In this document: positions 1 to 9,100 of the stretch, in pieces
Layout of the letters: every line of letters starts with the position of its first letter
How positions within the stretch are numbered: the stretch's first letter is position 1
Assembly: GCF_027460265.1 (NCBI RefSeq)
Contig: NZ_JAPZBC010000001.1
Span: forward strand, 6,808,001-6,872,000
DNA: 64,000 bases
Reading direction: 5' to 3'
Source: Streptomyces sp. WMMC940
Lineage (GTDB): Bacteria; Actinomycetota; Actinomycetes; Streptomycetales; Streptomycetaceae
Program-made: the position numbers and the translations under genes
The notes under the pieces: generated by a model
Databases searched by the model: none
What the model was told of the DNA's origin: nothing
Seen by the model: only the letters and a program-made list of their open reading frames with translations

Positions 1-2
1 AG

Positions 3-3000
3 CGCGTGCACTCCTGGCCGCCCACCGACACGCCGTTCCGGGTCGTGATGACATACGGAACCACCGAGACCACCAACGTCCTGACCTGCCTCGATCTCGG
101 CGCGGGCGTCGACTTCACCAGCCAGGCCACCCCCGAGGCGATCCGCACGACCCGTCAGGTCCCGGTCGGCGTGCCCATCGCCAACATGCGGGTGCACCTG
201 CTGGACGAACACGACCGGCCGGTCCCCGACGGAGAGGTGGGGCGGCTCCACGTCTCCGGCGCCGGCGTGGCCGCCGGCTACCACGGCCGCCCCGATCTCA
301 CCGCGGCGAAGTTCCGCACGGGCGTCGCCGTCGACGGCGATCCGCACCCGGTGCTGTACGACACCGGGGACCTGGCGCGCCGCCGCGAGGACGGCGCCGT
401 CGAACTCCTCGGCCGCTCCGACGCCCAGGTGAAGATCCGCGGCTTCCGGGTCGAACTCGGCGAGGTCGAGACCCATGTGGCCCGGGGCGACGGTGTCTCC
501 GAGGCCGTCGTGGTGGTCCACGAACGCGCCGCCGACGACCGGCGGCTGGTGGCGTACGTCGCCGCGGAGCCCGGCACGGACCCGGGCCCCGCGGGGATCC
601 GGGCCGCCGTGGCCCGCACCCTGCCCTACTACATGGTGCCGTCCGCGGTCGTCGTCCTGCCCGCCCTGCCCCGCCTGGCCAACGGCAAGGTCGACCGGCG
701 CGCCCTCCCCGAACCGCCCGAGCCCCACGACGGCGTCGGCACCGGATACGAGCCCCCGCGCAACGAGGTCGAGGACGGGCTCGTCCGGCTGTGGGCCGGG
801 GCGTTCCGCACCGAGGTCGTCGGCATCCACGACAACTTCTTCGACCTCGGCGGCCACTCGCTGCTCGCCTTCCAGCTGATCGACGAGATCCGCCGGCGCT
901 ACGGCGTCGAGCTGAGCCTGTCCGACCTGTCCTCCCGCCCGACCGTCGCCGAACTGGGCGAGATCGTCACGACCCGGCGCGAGGGCGGACGGGACGGCTT
1001 CGGCGGACTGCCCGCCATCGTGCCCGACCCGGCCGGCCGCTTCGCGCCCTTCCCGCTGACCGAGAGCCAGCAGGCACTGTGGATCGGCCGCGGCGGGCTC
1101 GTCGACCTCGGCAACGTCGGCTGCCACGGCTACTTCGAGTGGGAGAGCGAGCGCCTCGACGTACCCCGCTTCGAGACCGCATGGCGCCTCCTCGTCGACC
1201 GCCATGACGCCCTGCGCACCCGCATCCTCCCCGACGGCACCCAGCAGGTGTACGAGGAGGTCCCCGACTACGACATCCCCGTCACCGATCTCGGCACGCT
1301 GGACCCGGACGCCCGCGAGGCGGAGCTCGCCGTCCTGCGGGACCGGCTGTCCCACCAGGTCCTCGACGCCGACAGCTGGCCCCTGTTCGACGTGCGGATC
1401 AGCCTGCTCGGCGGCGGCCGCGCCCGGATCCACCTCTGCCTCGACTTCCTCGTCGCCGACGCCTGGAGCTACTTCCAGGTCCTCGTGCCGGACCTCGTCG
1501 CGTACTACGCCGACCCGACAGCCCAACTCCCGCCGCTGGAGCTGACGTTCCGCGACTACGTGCTGGCCGTCGGGGACTCCCTGCGGGACAGCGAGCTCTA
1601 CCGCCGCTCCGAGTGGTACTGGCGGGACCGCCTCGCCGGACTGCCGCCCGCGCCGGAGCTCCCCGAGCGCCCGGCGGACGCCCCGGAACTGCCGGTCCGC
1701 TTCGAACGGCTCAGCCACGTCGTCCCCGCCGACCTGTGGAACCGCATCCAGGACCATGCCGGCGACCGCAAGATCACCGCGTCCGGAGTGCTCGCCGCCG
1801 CCTATGCGGAGATCCTCGGCAGGGCCTGCGGGCAGGCCAGGTTCACCGTCAACTTCCCGCTCTTCAACCGGCTTCCGCTGCACCCGCAGGTCAACTCGCT
1901 GCTCGCGGACACCACGACGACCCTGCTGCTCGCCGTCGAGCAGGAGGCCACCACCTTCGCCGGCCGCGCGCAGGCCGTCCAGCGGCGCCTGTGGGCGGAC
2001 CTGGAGCACCGCTACTTCAGCGGCGTCCAGGTGCTGCGGGAACTGACCCGGCTCCGCGGCACCCTCGCCCCGGCCATGCCCGTGGTGATGACCAGCCTCG
2101 CCGGCCACCCGCCCCACTACGAGCAGAACGAGCTCGGCGTGCCCGTCTACGGCATCTCCCAGACCCCCCAGGTCTCGCTGGACTTCCAGGTCTTCGAGAA
2201 GGCGGGCGGCCTCACCTTCAATTGGGACCACCTCCCCGCGGTGTACCCGGACGGTCTGATCGAGGGCATGTTCGAGGAGTTCGTCGCCCTCATCGAGTCA
2301 CTGGGGGAGGAGGACGCCTGGGAGCGCCACTCACCGCCACCCGGCGAGGACACGACCGAGGCAGGGGCCGTCGGGGAACGGGACACCGGGGACGCCTGGG
2401 AACGCTACTGGGCGGGCATCGAGCGCACCGGCCGCGGCGGCGACGTCATCTGGGACGCCGACAGCGGCGAGGAGTTCACCTGGCTGCTCGACCAGGCCAA
2501 GCGGCACTTCCGGGACGACATGCCGGTCGTCGACCTCGGCTGCGGCAACGGCCGCTACAGCCGTGAACTCGCCGCGCGCTACCCGCGCGTCGTAGGGGTG
2601 GACGTGTCCTCCAGCGCCATCGAGCACGCCGTCCGGGAGGCGCGGGAGGCGGGGGTGGCCAACGTCGACCACTTCGCCGTCGACATGACCGACGCGGCGC
2701 AGGCGGCTGCCCTGGGCGAAGGCCCCTACAACATCTTCGTCCGTGGCGTCTTCCACGTCCTCGACGACGCTGCGCGGGCCCGGCTCGCGTCCGTCGCGGG
2801 CAGGCTGCTCGGGCGCGACGGAGTGCTGATCGTCCACGAACCCGACTACTCCAGCAACTCCTTCGGCTACCTCGGCTTCGTCGGCGGAAAGCGCGGCCGG
2901 GCCGAGGACCTGGTGGGCCCGCTGGAGGCGGCCGGCGTACGGCACTCCCACCGCTTCACCCGGCCCGAACTCGCCGCCGCCTTCCCGGCGGACGACTGGG

Positions 3001-3107
3001 AGATCGTGCACGACCAGGCGGTGCGGCTGCACGCCGTCGACCCCGAGTCGGACTCCGAGGCGCTGCTGCTCCCCGGTTACTACGCGGTGCTCCGCCGCAG
3101 GCACTGA
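3..3107 (+). CDS. NRPS, 3' part: (A)-PCP-Cy-methyltransferase
   Basis: The gene enters from the left edge; its frame starts at base 3 and the true start lies outside. The visible order is the end of an adenylation domain (A5 YGTTE, A7 YDTGD, A10 NGKVD, to about residue 240), a carrier domain (GGHS, Ser286), a heterocyclization-type condensation domain (about 340-770) and a C-terminal class I methyltransferase (DLGCGNG near 845). The Cy assignment rests on D481-x4-D486-x2-S489 replacing HHxxxDG. Cy domains condense and then cyclise Cys, Ser or Thr to thiazoline or oxazoline. No carrier or thioesterase domain follows the methyltransferase, so the chain must pass to another protein. A strong hairpin follows the stop. 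Family assignment is secure; the substrate cannot be read because the specificity core is cut off. Confidence 0.93.
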   Translation, partial: RVHSWPPTDTPFRVVMTYGTTETTNVLTCLDLGAGVDFTSQATPEAIRTTRQVPVGVPIANMRVHLLDEHDRPVPDGEVGRLHVSGAGVAAGYHGRPDLTAAKFRTGVAVDGDPHPVLYDTGDLARRREDGAVELLGRSDAQVKIRGFRVELGEVETHVARGDGVSEAVVVVHERAADDRRLVAYVAAEPGTDPGPAGIRAAVARTLPYYMVPSAVVVLPALPRLANGKVDRRALPEPPEPHDGVGTGYEPPRNEVEDGLVRLWAGAFRTEVVGIHDNFFDLGGHSLLAFQLIDEIRRRYGVELSLSDLSSRPTVAELGEIVTTRREGGRDGFGGLPAIVPDPAGRFAPFPLTESQQALWIGRGGLVDLGNVGCHGYFEWESERLDVPRFETAWRLLVDRHDALRTRILPDGTQQVYEEVPDYDIPVTDLGTLDPDAREAELAVLRDRLSHQVLDADSWPLFDVRISLLGGGRARIHLCLDFLVADAWSYFQVLVPDLVAYYADPTAQLPPLELTFRDYVLAVGDSLRDSELYRRSEWYWRDRLAGLPPAPELPERPADAPELPVRFERLSHVVPADLWNRIQDHAGDRKITASGVLAAAYAEILGRACGQARFTVNFPLFNRLPLHPQVNSLLADTTTTLLLAVEQEATTFAGRAQAVQRRLWADLEHRYFSGVQVLRELTRLRGTLAPAMPVVMTSLAGHPPHYEQNELGVPVYGISQTPQVSLDFQVFEKAGGLTFNWDHLPAVYPDGLIEGMFEEFVALIESLGEEDAWERHSPPPGEDTTEAGAVGERDTGDAWERYWAGIERTGRGGDVIWDADSGEEFTWLLDQAKRHFRDDMPVVDLGCGNGRYSRELAARYPRVVGVDVSSSAIEHAVREAREAGVANVDHFAVDMTDAAQAAALGEGPYNIFVRGVFHVLDDAARARLASVAGRLLGRDGVLIVHEPDYSSNSFGYLGFVGGKRGRAEDLVGPLEAAGVRHSHRFTRPELAAAFPADDWEIVHDQAVRLHAVDPESDSEALLLPGYYAVLRRRH

Positions 3108-3486
3108 AGGGCCGCCGGGGCGGCAGCCGCCGCCGGTCGCTCCCGGCGCCCGCCACTCGGGAGCGACCGGCGGGGGAGGTGAGGTGGGTCGGACCGTGGC
3201 GAGCGGGACCGGGCGGCCGCTCCAGCGGTCCGTCGCCGACCACCACCAGGGCGCCGTCGCCGCCACGCTCTCGTCAGGCCCTGCGCCGCCGATCCCCTCG
3301 GGCTCCCGGCGCGGGGCCCGGCGGTCGTGCGGGGGCGAGGGCGGTGCGAACGCCCGCACGGCCGGCCGGGGCACGGCGGAAGGCGGGCACCAGAGCGGCC
3401 GCCTGCGCGGTGGCCGGTGAAACAGATGCGGCCGCGGACGGTGTCCGGCGGCCGCACGGACCATTCCGGTGAAAGACTGAGGAACT
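3108..3486. other. Gene-free stretch
   Basis: Apart from the hairpin at 3130-3173, I see no gene here. Short open frames lack ribosome sites and resemble no family. The promoter of the winged-helix gene should lie in the right half, but I could not identify a convincing -10 box. Confidence 0.5.
3130..3173 (+). terminator. Hairpin terminator after the first NRPS
   Basis: A perfect 15-bp inverted repeat (arms 3130-3144 and 3159-3173) with a 14-nt loop begins 22 bp after the NRPS stop. It has no U-tract, which is common for Streptomyces terminators. It separates the truncated NRPS from the winged-helix gene. Confidence 0.7.
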
Positions 3487-4602
3487 GTGGAACGACGAAC
3501 CGCCGACCGGCTGCTCAGAGCACACGCACAGGCGATCGGGGGCCGGGCCCGTGAGAAGACGGTCGCCGGCGCCCTGGAGCGGGTCGTGGCCGTCCAGGCA
3601 CAGGACCTCGGCGCCGCCGCTCTCGGCCTGCGCGCCCGCGTCGGCGGCCTGACCGCCGAGGACGTACGGCGCGCCACCGACTCCGAACGGACCGCCGTAC
3701 GGGGCTGGTTCATGCGTGGGACGCTCCAGCTCGTCCCGGCCGCCGACGCCCGCTGGCTGCTCGGACTGCTCGGGCCCGTCCACCTGGCCCTCGGCGCCCG
3801 CCGGCTGCGGGAACTCGGCCTGGACGAGCCCCTGTGCGACCGTGCGTCCCGGCTGATCGTGAACGCCGTCGACGGCGAAGGACCGCTCACCCGGGCCGAA
3901 CTCACCGAACGCCTCGCCACCCTGGGCGTCGCATCCGAAGGCCAGTCCGCGTTCCACCTCATCCGGCGCGCCGCGCTGTCCGGGCTCATCTGCCACGGGC
4001 CCCAGCGCGACGGCGAGGCGACGTTCGTCCTCCTCGACGACTGGCTGCCGTCGGACGGCCCGCCGCCCTTCTCCGGGGAGGCCGCGGAGAGGGAACTGGC
4101 CCGCCGCTACCGGCTGGCACACGGACCCTCGGACGCGGCCGATTTCGCGCACTGGTCGGGGCTGCGCGCCACCGTGTGCAAAAGAGCCTGGGCGGCCGCG
4201 GGAGAACCTACTCGGGAAAACGCGGAGGAAATTCCCCGAGGCGATGTGCGGCTGCTGCCGGCCTTCGACAACTACCTTGTCGGATACCGGGGCAGGGAAC
4301 TGTCGGTGCCCGCCGCACATGAGCGCCGCGTCTGGCCGGGGGGCGGGATCATCCGCGCGACCGTCATGGTCGACGGCTGGGCGGTGGGCACCTGGTCGGG
4401 GGGCAGGCACGGCAGCGGGCCGGTGGTCGAGCCCTTCGCCGGCGGAGAACCGCCGGAGGCGGTGGCGGCGGACGAGGCCGCGACGGAGGAGATCGAGGCC
4501 GGGATCGCCCGTGAGGGCGCCGATCTCGCACGGTTCTACAACGGTTCTCACACGCTCTCTACGCCCGGTCTCCAACCGCCCGGATTCGTAACCGGGCACT
4601 AA
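3487..4602 (+). CDS. Winged-helix DNA glycosylase, AlkZ-like (HTH_42)
   Basis: The 371-residue protein belongs to the winged-helix HTH_42 (YcaQ/AlkZ) superfamily. It opens with a conserved helix and then QAQ at Gln37-Ala38-Gln39, the QxQ catalytic motif of AlkZ-type glycosylases; YcaQ/AlkX proteins have Q-x-D. The downstream RGWFMRGTLQLV segment is also family-typical. AlkZ of the azinomycin producer removes bulky alkylated bases and protects the host (established knowledge). Lying between NRPS and exporter genes, this gene is a good self-resistance candidate (inference). It starts at GTG with GAGG upstream. Its last codons overlap the SARP-type operator of the exporter gene. Related proteins also occur outside biosynthetic clusters, so a housekeeping repair role remains possible. 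Confidence 0.8.
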   Translation: MERRTADRLLRAHAQAIGGRAREKTVAGALERVVAVQAQDLGAAALGLRARVGGLTAEDVRRATDSERTAVRGWFMRGTLQLVPAADARWLLGLLGPVHLALGARRLRELGLDEPLCDRASRLIVNAVDGEGPLTRAELTERLATLGVASEGQSAFHLIRRAALSGLICHGPQRDGEATFVLLDDWLPSDGPPPFSGEAAERELARRYRLAHGPSDAADFAHWSGLRATVCKRAWAAAGEPTRENAEEIPRGDVRLLPAFDNYLVGYRGRELSVPAAHERRVWPGGGIIRATVMVDGWAVGTWSGGRHGSGPVVEPFAGGEPPEAVAADEAATEEIEAGIAREGADLARFYNGSHTLSTPGLQPPGFVTGH

Positions 4603-4619
4603 CCGCGCGTCCCTACCTT
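4589..4619 (+). promoter_or_regulatory. SARP-type operator and promoter of the exporter gene
   Basis: Direct repeats TAACCGG (4589-4595) and TAACCGC (4600-4606) start 11 bp apart. A 7-nt spacer and a TACCTT -10 box (4614-4619) follow. Heptamer repeats at an 11-bp period just upstream of -10 are the known layout of SARP (OmpR-type) binding sites. The same arrangement occurs on the other strand at 24612-24642. Transcription would begin near 4626, about 40 nt before the exporter start. Confidence 0.72.
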
Positions 4620-4665
4620 CAATGCCGTCCGACAATTCCGTCCCCGATCAGAAAAGGGCGTCGAC

Positions 4666-5964
4666 ATGGCACTCGGTCGGCATTCCGATTTCAACCGCCT
4701 GTGGTTCGGGCAGACCGTCAGCAACTTCGGTGACAAGATCTCGCTGCTCGCGCTGCCGACCCTCGCGGTCGTCTTTCTCGACGGGGGAGCGTTCGAGGTC
4801 GGCGTGCTCGGCGCGCTGCGCTTCCTCCCGTTCCTCCTGCTCGCTCCGGTCGCCGGGCTCGTCGCCGACCGGGTCTCGCGCCGCGCCGTCATGATCGTGG
4901 CAGACCTCGGCCGCTTCCTGGCGCTGGGCACCATCCCACTGGCCTTCGCACTCGACTCCGTCACGATGACGCACGTCTACGTCGTGGCCGCCGCCACCGG
5001 CATCCTGACCGCCTTCTTCGAGGTCTCCTACCAGTCCTGGCTGCCGCAGCTGATCGGCACCGAGAACCTCGTCGAGGGCAACACCAAGCTCCAGATCAGC
5101 CGAAGCGTCGCCGAAGCGGTCGGCGCCGGCGCCGGTGGCGCGCTGATCCAGTTCCTCGGCGCCGCCCGCGCGATCACCGCGGACGCGCTGACTTTCCTCG
5201 TCTCGCTGGTCGCCCTGCTCCTCATCCGGCACCGCGACACCCGCGCCAGGGTCGAGGAGACGAAGGCCTCGGCCAAGGCCGAGATGAAGGAGGGCCTGAA
5301 GACCCTCTTCGGAACCCCCGTCCTGCGCAGCCTGTTCACCGCCAACGTCGTGGTCAACCTCGGTGCCGCGATGGGCGACGCGCTGCTGATCGTGTACGCC
5401 TACAAGGTCCTCGACCTGAGCCCCGGCCAGGTGGGCGCGGCCTTCGCCGTGATGTCCGTCTTCGTGATCGTCGGCGCGGTGCTGTCCGAGCAGGTCTCCA
5501 AGGCGCTCACCCTGGGCCGCACCCTGGTCCTGACGGCGGTCGTCCTCGGCGCCGGCTACATCCTGGTCCCGACCGGCGGCGCCGTCGCCGGCTTCGTCGG
5601 ACTGATCGTGGTCCAGGCCGTCATCGGCTTCGTGTCCCCGATGTTCGACATCCACGTCCTCAGCCTGGTCCAGGGCGTCACGCCCAACGAGCAGATGGGC
5701 CGTGTCAGCGGCACCGCCCTCTCGGCGGTCTACGGCGCCCTGTCCCTCGGCTACCTGGTGGGCGGCGCGCTCGGCGAGGCGCTCGGCCTCACCGGCGCCC
5801 TGGCCGTCGCCGGAGCGATCACCGCGATCGGCGGTCTGACACTGCTCGGCGGCCCGGTCGCCGCCATCAAGGAGATGCCGGGCGGCGACGCCCCCGAGGC
5901 GCAGGACACCCCGGGAACCGAGCCCGCCGCGTCCGCCGGGGACGACACCAAGATCCGCGCCTAG
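4666..5964 (+). CDS. MFS drug/siderophore-type exporter
   Basis: A 432-residue major facilitator protein with about 12 hydrophobic segments and the loop 2-3 signature region LVADRVSRRAVMI. It resembles the EntS-like MFS_3 efflux subgroup. The C-terminus is a short charged tail (from about residue 410). It is the first gene after the SARP-type operator and is followed 164 bp later by the C-A-PCP-TE NRPS on the same strand. The likely role is export of the peptide product through the cytoplasmic membrane using the proton gradient; the substrate is inferred from context only. The start is ATG with an AAGGG ribosome site. Confidence 0.9.
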   Translation: MALGRHSDFNRLWFGQTVSNFGDKISLLALPTLAVVFLDGGAFEVGVLGALRFLPFLLLAPVAGLVADRVSRRAVMIVADLGRFLALGTIPLAFALDSVTMTHVYVVAAATGILTAFFEVSYQSWLPQLIGTENLVEGNTKLQISRSVAEAVGAGAGGALIQFLGAARAITADALTFLVSLVALLLIRHRDTRARVEETKASAKAEMKEGLKTLFGTPVLRSLFTANVVVNLGAAMGDALLIVYAYKVLDLSPGQVGAAFAVMSVFVIVGAVLSEQVSKALTLGRTLVLTAVVLGAGYILVPTGGAVAGFVGLIVVQAVIGFVSPMFDIHVLSLVQGVTPNEQMGRVSGTALSAVYGALSLGYLVGGALGEALGLTGALAVAGAITAIGGLTLLGGPVAAIKEMPGGDAPEAQDTPGTEPAASAGDDTKIRA

Positions 5965-6128
5965 GGCGCAACACGCCCCAGGACTCCCCGCGCACCGGAG
6001 CGGGCGCCGGCCCCGGCCGGCCCCCGCTCCGCAGCCGCACACCGCACCGGCGGACGTACCGCCGGCGCGCATCCGCACCCCCGCGCCCCCCGCCGTCTTC
6101 CTCTCGACCACACGCACGGAGGCACAAG

Positions 6129-9100
6129 GTGAGCGAGTCCCTCGCCGAACGCATAGCCGCACTGCCGAAGTCCCGCCGGGCACTGTTCCAGGCCCTCGCG
6201 GGCCGCAACGGGGGACGCGCCGCAGCCAGGGAGGACCCGGACCCGGCACCGCGGGACCCGGATGAACCGCCGGTGCTCTCCTTCGCCCAGCGCCGGCTGT
6301 GGTTCGTCGACCAGCTCCAGCCCGGCAGCCCGGCCTACAACGTGCCGGTCGCCACGCGTATCCGCGGCTCCCTCGACGTCCCCGCCCTCCACGGTGCGCT
6401 CCAGGACCTCGTGGACCGGCACGAGATCCTCCGCACCGTCCACGAGGACGTCCCGGGCGCGGCCGAGGCGGTGCCCCGGGTGCTGGAGGGGCACCGGCTG
6501 CCTCTGCCGGTGACCGAACTGCCCGACGAGGACGCCGTCCGCGCCTTCTACGACGCGGACGCCTCGGCTCCCTTCGACCTCGCGGGGGACGTCCCGCTGC
6601 GCGCCTCGCTCGCCCGGATGTCCGCCGACGACCACGTCCTCGTCCTCAATCTGCACCACATCGTCACCGACGGCTGGTCCATGCGGCTGCTGACCACCGA
6701 ACTGGAGTCCGCCTACGCGGCCCGTACCGGGGCACAGGCCCCACCGCTGTCCCCCCTCGCCCTCCAGTACGCGGACTTCGCCGCCTGGCAGCGCCGCCGC
6801 ATCAGTGGCGAGCGGCTGGAGCGCCTCACCGGCTTCTGGCGCGAGGAACTCGCCGGCGCGAGCCCCGTGGACCTGCCCACCGACCGGCCCCGGCCCCCCG
6901 TGTTCGGCCATGCGGGAGCGTCCCGCTACATCGAACTGCCCCCGCGGCTCATCGCCCGGCTGAGGGAGTTCGGCAAGTCAGAGGGCGCCACCCTCTACAT
7001 GACGCTGCTGGCCGGGTTCGCCGCCACCCTGCGCCGCTGGACCGGCCAGGACGACATCGTCGTCGGCACCTCCGTGTCCGGCCGCGACCACCCCGCCTTC
7101 AGCGACCTCATCGGCTTCTTCGTCAACACCCTGCCGTTGCGGATCGGCGCCCCGGGAGACCTCTCGTTCGCCGGACTCGTCCGCGCGACCCGGCACACCA
7201 CCCTGCAGGCGTACGCCCACCAGGAACTGCCGTTCGACCTGATCGTGGACACGGCCGGTCTGCCGCGCGATCCCAGCCGGCCACCACTCACCTCCGTGAT
7301 GTTCCTGCTCGACGAGACCCCCGACACCGCGCCCCGACTCGCCGGACTCGCCACCGAACCCCTCGACTTCGCCTCCCGCGCCACCAAGTACGACCTGATG
7401 ATCAGCGTCCACGACGCCGGCAGCACCGTCCGCGCCCTCGTGGAGTACCCCACCGACCTTTTCGACCCCGCGACCGTCGACCGGCTCCTGGGCAACTTCC
7501 TCACCACCCTCGAAGGAGCCGTCGACCGCCCCGAGACACCTCTCCGCGACCTCCCGCTGCTCACCGGGGCCGAGCGTCGCGCCGCGCTGGACGACTGGAA
7601 CGCCACCAGGGCCCCCTTCCCCCAGGACGCCTGCCTGCACCAGCTGTTCGAGGAGCACGCCGACCGCAGGCCGGACGCCGCGGCGGTGGTCTGCGGTGGC
7701 CTGGGCGGTTGGACCGTCACCTACCGGGAGCTGGAGGAGCGCGCGAACCGGCTCGCCCACCGGCTGACCGAGGCGGGCGCCCGCCCCGACCGGACCGTGG
7801 CCCTGTGCCTGCGCCGCGGCCCCGGACTGATCACCGCGATCCTCGCCGTCCTCAAGGCGGGCGCCGCCTACGTCCCGCTCGACCCCGAGTACCCGCAGGA
7901 GCGCCTGGGCCTGCTGCTCGACGACGCGGCACCGCCCATCGTCGTCTCCGACGCGGAACTCGTGGGCCGGCTGCCGCTCCGCCCCGGCACCGACCGGATC
8001 CTGCTGGACGCCGACCGGCCGCTACTGGAGACGTTCCCCGCGACCCGTCCCGCGGTCCCCGTCACCTCCCGCGACCTCGCGTACGTCATCTTCACCTCCG
8101 GCTCCACCGGCACCCCCAAGGGGATCGCCCTGGAGCACCGCGGGGTCGTCAACAACCTGCTCGACCTCAACCGCTCCTACGGCATCGGCCCCGGCGACGC
8201 CGTCCTCGCCCTCTCCTCGCCGAGCTTCGACATGAGCGTCTACGAGACCCTCGGCATGCTCGCGGCCGGCGGCACCGTCGTCCTGCCGGACCCCGCGGCG
8301 GCCAAGGACCCGGCGCACTGGGCCGAACTGCTCGAGCGCCACGGCGTGACCGTGTGGAACTCCGCGCCCGCGCTGCTCGGGCTGCTCCTCGACCAGCTGG
8401 AGCACGCCTCCGGTCCCGCGCTGCCCGGACTGCGCGCCGCCTTCCTCGGCGGCGACTGGATCCCCGTCACCCAGCCCGACCGGATCCGGGCCTTCGCCCC
8501 CGGGCTGCGGTTCGCGGCGCTCGGCGGGGCGACCGAGGCGTCCATCCACTCCGTCGAGTACCGGGTGGGCCGCGTCGAGCCGGGCTGGACGAAGCTGCCG
8601 TACGGCCGGCCGATGGCCAACCAGCGCACCTACATCCTCGACCCCGAGGACCGGCTCGTGCCGGTCGGCGTGCCCGGCGAACTGCACCTCGGCGGGACCG
8701 GACTGGCCCGCGGGTACCTCAACCGGCCGGAGCTGACCGCCGAGAAGTTCGTCCATGTCGAACTCGAGCCCGGACGCACCGAGAGGCTCTACCGGACCGG
8801 CGACCTCGCCCGCTACCTGCCCGACGGCACCGTCGAGCTGCTCGGCCGCACCGACTTCCGCATCAAGCTCAACGGGCTGCGCATCGAACCCGGCGAGGTG
8901 GAGGGCGCCCTGCGCGACCAGCCCGGCGTCCGCGAGGCCGTCGTCGTCGCCCGGCAGTCGGCCGGCTCCGCCCGCCTGGTGGGCTACGTCGTGCCCGAGG
9001 ACGGCGCGGTCCCGGACACCGCCGCCCTGCGCAGTGCGCTGGGCACGGTGCTGCCCCCGCACTGCGTGCCGGCCGAACTCGTCGCCCTGGAGCGGCTGCC

